Source of the DNA: a virus
Length of the DNA: 23,217 nucleotides
IMG/VR virus record: IMGVR_UViG_3300029448_000466
Span: 1-23,217 of that record
Direction: 5' to 3' (one strand)
The notes under the pieces were generated by a model. That model was not told where the DNA came from and made no database searches. It saw nothing but the letters and a program-made list of their open reading frames with translations. Shown piece by piece: positions 19,539 through 23,217 of this stretch. Every line of letters begins with the position of its first letter. Position 1 is the stretch's first letter. The translations under genes and the position numbers were made by a program.

Positions 19539-19674
19539 AATTCTAACAAGTAACTACGAACACGATTACTATTACCTTTGACCCTCTGCGGAGGACAATC
19601 CTAGAGAACGAATGAGTGTTAGGTGACTGACTAGAATATCATTCATTTAAACATTTAACTAAAAGGTAAAAATT

Positions 19675-20664
19675 ATGACAGATTATAATGGTGCGAGTAC
19701 TGGTGCAGTATCTCGCTTAGGCCAAGTAAACGGAGCGAACGATGCAAAAGCTTTGTTCCTCAAAGTATTCGCTGGTGAAGTTTTGACAGCGTTTAACACT
19801 AACAACATTGGTATGGGCTTACATCGTGTACGCTCTATCTCTAGCGGTAAGTCGGCACAATTCCCACTTACTGGTTTGTCAACTACTGCCACTCTAGTGG
19901 CTGGCGATGAGATAGTTCCTACTGCCATCAACCACAATGAGAAAGTAATTACTATAGACGATCTTTTGACTAGCTCAGCTTTTATTGCTCGGATCGACGA
20001 AGCTATGAACCACTATGATGTTCGATCAATCTACTCTTCTGAGATTGGTAACGCCTTAGCAAAAGCTGCTGATGTCAACATCTTTAAGTCTATTGCTAAT
20101 GCTTCTGTTGGTAAAGATAACGCTGGCGCTGCATTACCTCAAGCAGATAGCTCACCTACTTCAGGTGCTACTGTATTGTCTGGTGAAGCGGTTGCTACTA
20201 TCTCTGGCCAAGAAGGTGCAGACTTAGTATTTGATGCTTTGCAAACTCTTGACTCTAAGAATATTACTGGTGAGAAGTATGTAGTTTTAACTCCTGCTCT
20301 TTACTACGCAATGTTCAAAGGTTCTACTAACAACATGGCTGGCTTCATGAGTTCTGACTTCGGTAGTGGTGGTAACGCTAACGCTGGTACAGTACCTATG
20401 ATTGGTGGTGCTAAAGTATTTATGTCTAACAACCTTCCTGCGGAAGCTGGCTACTCAGTCGGTGGTTCTGCTGCTGGTGCACAAGACATTCAAGCATTAG
20501 TATTCACTAAAGATGCTGCTGCAACAGTTAAGCTACTTGATTTGGGCGTTGAATCTGAATATTTAATTCAGAACCAAGGCACATTGATGGTTGCTAAGTA
20601 TGCAATGGGACATGACGCTCTTCGTGGCGAATGTGCTGTTCGTATTGTTCAATCAGTATCTTAA
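19675..20664 (+). CDS. Major capsid protein, T7 gp10-like
   Basis: The 329-residue HK97-fold shell protein. The start resembles T7 gp10 (SRLGQVNGANDAKALFLKVF, GEVLTAFNTNNI), followed by RVRSISSGKSAQFPLTG and the conserved DEAMNHYDVRSIYSSEIG. The end, KYAMGHDALRGECAVRIV, is also typical. Length is near T7's 345 residues. A 136-base leader separates it from the terminator after the scaffold gene, ending in AAAAGGTAAAAATT before the ATG. A second terminator lies just after the stop, so the gene is isolated as a transcription unit, as T7 gene 10 is by its terminator. Confidence 0.96.
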   Translation: MTDYNGASTGAVSRLGQVNGANDAKALFLKVFAGEVLTAFNTNNIGMGLHRVRSISSGKSAQFPLTGLSTTATLVAGDEIVPTAINHNEKVITIDDLLTSSAFIARIDEAMNHYDVRSIYSSEIGNALAKAADVNIFKSIANASVGKDNAGAALPQADSSPTSGATVLSGEAVATISGQEGADLVFDALQTLDSKNITGEKYVVLTPALYYAMFKGSTNNMAGFMSSDFGSGGNANAGTVPMIGGAKVFMSNNLPAEAGYSVGGSAAGAQDIQALVFTKDAAATVKLLDLGVESEYLIQNQGTLMVAKYAMGHDALRGECAVRIVQSVS

Positions 20665-20679
20665 TCTGATACACACTGG

Positions 20680-20706
20680 AAGCTCCCCTTCGGGGGAGTT
20701 TTCCTC
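20680..20706 (+). terminator. Rho-independent terminator after the capsid gene
   Basis: CTCCCC (20683-20688), TTCG loop, GGGGAG (20693-20698), extended by G-T and A-T pairs, followed by a T-rich run broken by CC. It takes the place of the T7 late terminator, which also follows the capsid gene. Confidence 0.85.
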
Positions 20707-20729
20707 TTTATTTTTTCATTGAGGTAAAC

Positions 20730-21353
20730 ATGACAACTCCAACAACAGAACTAGAAGCAGTAAACATTATGCTCTCTACTATTGGTGAAGCACCAGTAAA
20801 CAACCTAGACTCTGGGTTGGTAGATGCTGAGACTGCTGAGACCATCCTCAAGAATGTTTCCAGAGATGTTCAATCACATGGATGGAACTTTAACTCTGAA
20901 CCAGATTACACCGTTGCGGCTGACTCTAGCGGCAATGTTATTCTCCCTACGGAGATTGTAAGAGCTGACTTAGCAAACTCTGAGACTAAGTACAGAAGCT
21001 CTAAGAACGAATACATACAACGTGGTAATAAGATGTATGATAAGGTCAACCATACTTACAACATAGGTAAAGCCCTCAAGCTGGATGTTGTCGTCTTATT
21101 AACCTTTGACTTACTTCCCGAAATAGCAAGGCGCTATATTGCCATCAAGGCATCTCGTATTTTTCAAGAGCGAGTAGTAGGAAGTACAGAACTATCACAA
21201 ATGAATAGGAACGATGAACAGCAAGCTTGGTTTGCCCTTCAAGAGATGGAAGGGGACAATGGCGACTATAATATATTCGATGACTACAGTACCGCAAGTG
21301 TACTCAATCGTAGCATCGGCACAAAGGTGATTTCAAATGGCTCTAGTTTCTAA
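20730..21353 (+). CDS. Tail tubular protein A (T7 gp11-like)
   Basis: A 207-residue protein that in T7 forms the twelve-subunit adaptor between portal and nozzle. The start is characteristic: ELEAVNIMLSTIGEAPVNNL, followed by VSRDVQSHGWNFNSEPDYTV and the later LLPEIARRYIAIKASRIFQE. T7 gp11 has 196 residues. The ATG is preceded by TTGAGGTAAAC. It overlaps the next gene by 17 bases. Confidence 0.95.
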   Translation: MTTPTTELEAVNIMLSTIGEAPVNNLDSGLVDAETAETILKNVSRDVQSHGWNFNSEPDYTVAADSSGNVILPTEIVRADLANSETKYRSSKNEYIQRGNKMYDKVNHTYNIGKALKLDVVVLLTFDLLPEIARRYIAIKASRIFQERVVGSTELSQMNRNDEQQAWFALQEMEGDNGDYNIFDDYSTASVLNRSIGTKVISNGSSF

Positions 21354-23217
21354 AAGCATTCCTAACTTTATCAACGGGATTTCTCAACAGCCTCCTAGTT
21401 TACGTTTAGCAAGCCAAGGAGAAGTACAGGAAAACGGTTACTCTGATATAGTAGAAGGCTTAAAGAAACGCCCACCCACGAAGTTTAAAAGAAAGTTAAA
21501 TACAGGTAGCCCTGCAAGTAGCACTTACTTAACAGCTACTGAACTAGCAACAGCACACATCCACACGTACAAGAGAAGTGCTACAGAACAGTTTACCGTT
21601 ATCCTTGTACCAGCAACCCCTAAGCTCTACGTTTATGACATTGAAGGTAACCTTCGGTACGAGTCAGGCGTAGCAAGTTGGAGTGCAACAGGGTCGCAGA
21701 TAGCTACTAACTCAGATGCAGCTACACTTAGCGCATACTTTGGCACAAGCCTCAACAACCAACAAGTTACGGCAACCTCTGTTGCTGACTACACGTTCTA
21801 TGTAAATAAAGAAAAGGTTGTGACTAGAAATGAAACTTCTCCTAGCAACTCACGCAACTTTGAAGGGTTGTTTTATTTAAAAAAATCTGATTATGCAAAA
21901 AAATATTTGTGCCAAATAGACAGTGAAACAGCAGGTTTTTGGCTTACTTTAAATGGAGGAGCCTCAACGGATGCGACAGGTTTAAAAACTGGCGTTATAA
22001 TGGATAAAATATCAGGAAGACAATCAGGCACTTCAGGCTCTAGTTCAGCTCAAACAATGGATTTAGGAGGTTGTACTAGACTTGGAAGTAGCTCCCAGCC
22101 TTTCTTCACTGTAAGCCGTAGCACTGACTTTACTATGCGAGTTGTAGACGAATCTGGCGGCTCGTCTTTATTTGCACATAAGGATGCGGTTGCAACTTTT
22201 ACTGAACTACCTAAGTTTTGTAGCACTGGTTTTACTATTCAAGTTAATGGAGATAACCAAAAAAAAGAAGATGATTTTTACGTTAAGTTTGCGGGTGACG
22301 AGTCTTCTGGTACTTGGAAAGAATGTGAAGCTCCTTCAAGACCTAACGCTCCTGTATATCATAGTTTTACTAATTCTACTATGCCCCACACCTTAGTACA
22401 AAATGCTGATGAAAGCTTTAGCTTTACTACAGGTTCATGGGATGACAGGAAGTGTGGGGACGATGCCACTAACCCTTTCCCAAGTTTTGTCGGAGGAAAG
22501 ATTAACGATGTCTTCTTCCACCGCAACCGATTAGGTTTCCTATCGGATGAGAATGTAATCTTTAGTGAATCTAATGGTTACTTCAATTTCTTTAGGACAA
22601 CTGTTCGTTCACTTCTTGACTCTGCTCCTATTGATGTAGCAGTCAGTCAAAATGAAGTATCAATACTAAAGGCTGCTGTGCCATTCCAAGAGCAGCTCCT
22701 ACTGTTCTCTGAGATTAACCAGTTCACCCTATCCGCTGACCAGCTCCTCACACCAGCAGAAGTGTCTATAGATACCTCTACGAACTTTGAGTGTGATCTA
22801 ACAGCAAAGCCAGTAGGTGCAGGTAACAGTGTATTCTTCTCAGTGCAGAACGGAACGTACTCAGGAATGCGAGAGTATTACACGACAGGCGATACAGAAG
22901 TAAAAGACGCTAACCTCATCACTGCACACATTCCAAACTATCTTGCAGGTAGTGTTAAGCAGATGATAGCTTCTACTAACGAGAACCTTTTGTTAGTAAG
23001 GACTACAACAGATAAGAAAGAGTTATACGTCTACAAGTGGTATGAGAACGAGACTGAGCGTTTACAAAGCTCTTGGTCTAAATGGAAGTTTGATGCTAAC
23101 ATTGCTCACGTTGCTTTTAATAACGAAGAGATATTCATCGTCTTTGAAGATGGTCGATTTGAGAACATGACCTTAACTTTAGATGCTCAGTTGCTCAACA
23201 TCTACCCTATACACCTT
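21337..23217 (+). CDS. Tail tubular protein B (T7 gp12-like), 3' end outside window
   Basis: The nozzle protein of the short tail. The frame starts at ATG 21337 inside the gp11-like gene, with AAAGGTGA about 8 bases upstream, and stays open for 627 codons to the window end; T7 gp12 has 794. It begins VSKSIPNFINGISQQPPSLR, the family's signature start, and has the middle signature TNPFPSFVGGKINDVFFHRN followed by RLGFLSDENVIFSESNGYFN and LLDSAPIDVAV. The segment from about 21870 to 22430 is visibly more AT-rich than the rest and encodes a Ser/Gly-rich part of the propeller domain. Confidence 0.95.
   Translation, partial: MALVSKSIPNFINGISQQPPSLRLASQGEVQENGYSDIVEGLKKRPPTKFKRKLNTGSPASSTYLTATELATAHIHTYKRSATEQFTVILVPATPKLYVYDIEGNLRYESGVASWSATGSQIATNSDAATLSAYFGTSLNNQQVTATSVADYTFYVNKEKVVTRNETSPSNSRNFEGLFYLKKSDYAKKYLCQIDSETAGFWLTLNGGASTDATGLKTGVIMDKISGRQSGTSGSSSAQTMDLGGCTRLGSSSQPFFTVSRSTDFTMRVVDESGGSSLFAHKDAVATFTELPKFCSTGFTIQVNGDNQKKEDDFYVKFAGDESSGTWKECEAPSRPNAPVYHSFTNSTMPHTLVQNADESFSFTTGSWDDRKCGDDATNPFPSFVGGKINDVFFHRNRLGFLSDENVIFSESNGYFNFFRTTVRSLLDSAPIDVAVSQNEVSILKAAVPFQEQLLLFSEINQFTLSADQLLTPAEVSIDTSTNFECDLTAKPVGAGNSVFFSVQNGTYSGMREYYTTGDTEVKDANLITAHIPNYLAGSVKQMIASTNENLLLVRTTTDKKELYVYKWYENETERLQSSWSKWKFDANIAHVAFNNEEIFIVFEDGRFENMTLTLDAQLLNIYPIHL

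Noticed and set aside
22172-22396. Leucine-rich open frame inside the tail tubular protein B gene
   Set aside because: It arises from the AT-rich stretch of the real gene, has no ribosome site, and the host frame is clearly coding.
1-23217. CRISPR arrays, insertion sequences, rRNA genes, metabolic cargo genes
   Set aside because: I saw no spaced direct-repeat array, no transposase motif with inverted ends, no rRNA-like sequence and no photosynthesis or similar auxiliary metabolic gene.

Overview
The window is one continuous piece of a T7-like podophage genome (Autographivirales type). Every gene I can support lies on the + strand, genes are tightly packed with many 1-50 base overlaps, and the order follows the T7 plan: early small genes, phage RNA polymerase, ssDNA-binding protein, endonuclease I, primase-helicase, DNA polymerase, 5'-3' exonuclease, portal, scaffold, capsid and the two tail tubular proteins. 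An integrase, a winged-helix gene and a tRNA-Leu-like attachment site sit between the early genes and the RNA polymerase. This is the architecture known from integrase-bearing marine podoviruses (P-SSP7-like cyanophages, HTVC019P-like pelagiphages). The base composition is moderately AT-rich, and the host is probably a marine proteobacterium, but the sequence does not settle this.

Layout. 3-2648: the end of the large terminase gene and four small genes, two with signal peptides and one with a membrane anchor plus coiled coil (a lysis or envelope candidate). 2649-3223: a mostly non-coding region with a phage promoter copy, helically phased short repeats and one possible 43-residue zinc-finger-like gene. 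Because terminase runs straight into the early genes, the window crosses the junction of the two ends of the linear virion genome, so the terminal repeat probably lies here. 3224-6338: about sixteen very small early genes, at least three of them single-span membrane peptides, many led by the same GCGAGG ribosome-binding element. 6310-7747: winged-helix protein, tyrosine integrase, three 10-bp phased repeats and the tRNA-Leu half used as putative attP. 7845-10333: T7-type RNA polymerase split into two overlapping reading frames. 10393-16654: DNA replication and nucleotide-metabolism genes. 16713-23217: virion genes up to tail tubular protein B, which runs off the window.

How it works together. 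Host polymerase should read the early genes and the phage RNA polymerase. That enzyme would then use a 20-bp element (TTTCTAAAGTACCTATTGTG) found three times: at the genome-end region, directly before the ssDNA-binding protein gene and directly before the virion block. Two strong TTCG-loop terminators flank the major capsid gene. The integrase module suggests a temperate or formerly temperate phage. Internal virion proteins, tail fibre, small terminase and an obvious endolysin are not in the window and presumably lie in the missing part between tail tubular protein B and terminase.

The points most worth a second look are the split RNA polymerase, the promoter element, the 5'-half tRNA attachment site (which would swap promoters between the host tRNA and the phage polymerase), and the shared early-gene leader with its orphan copy before the polymerase.
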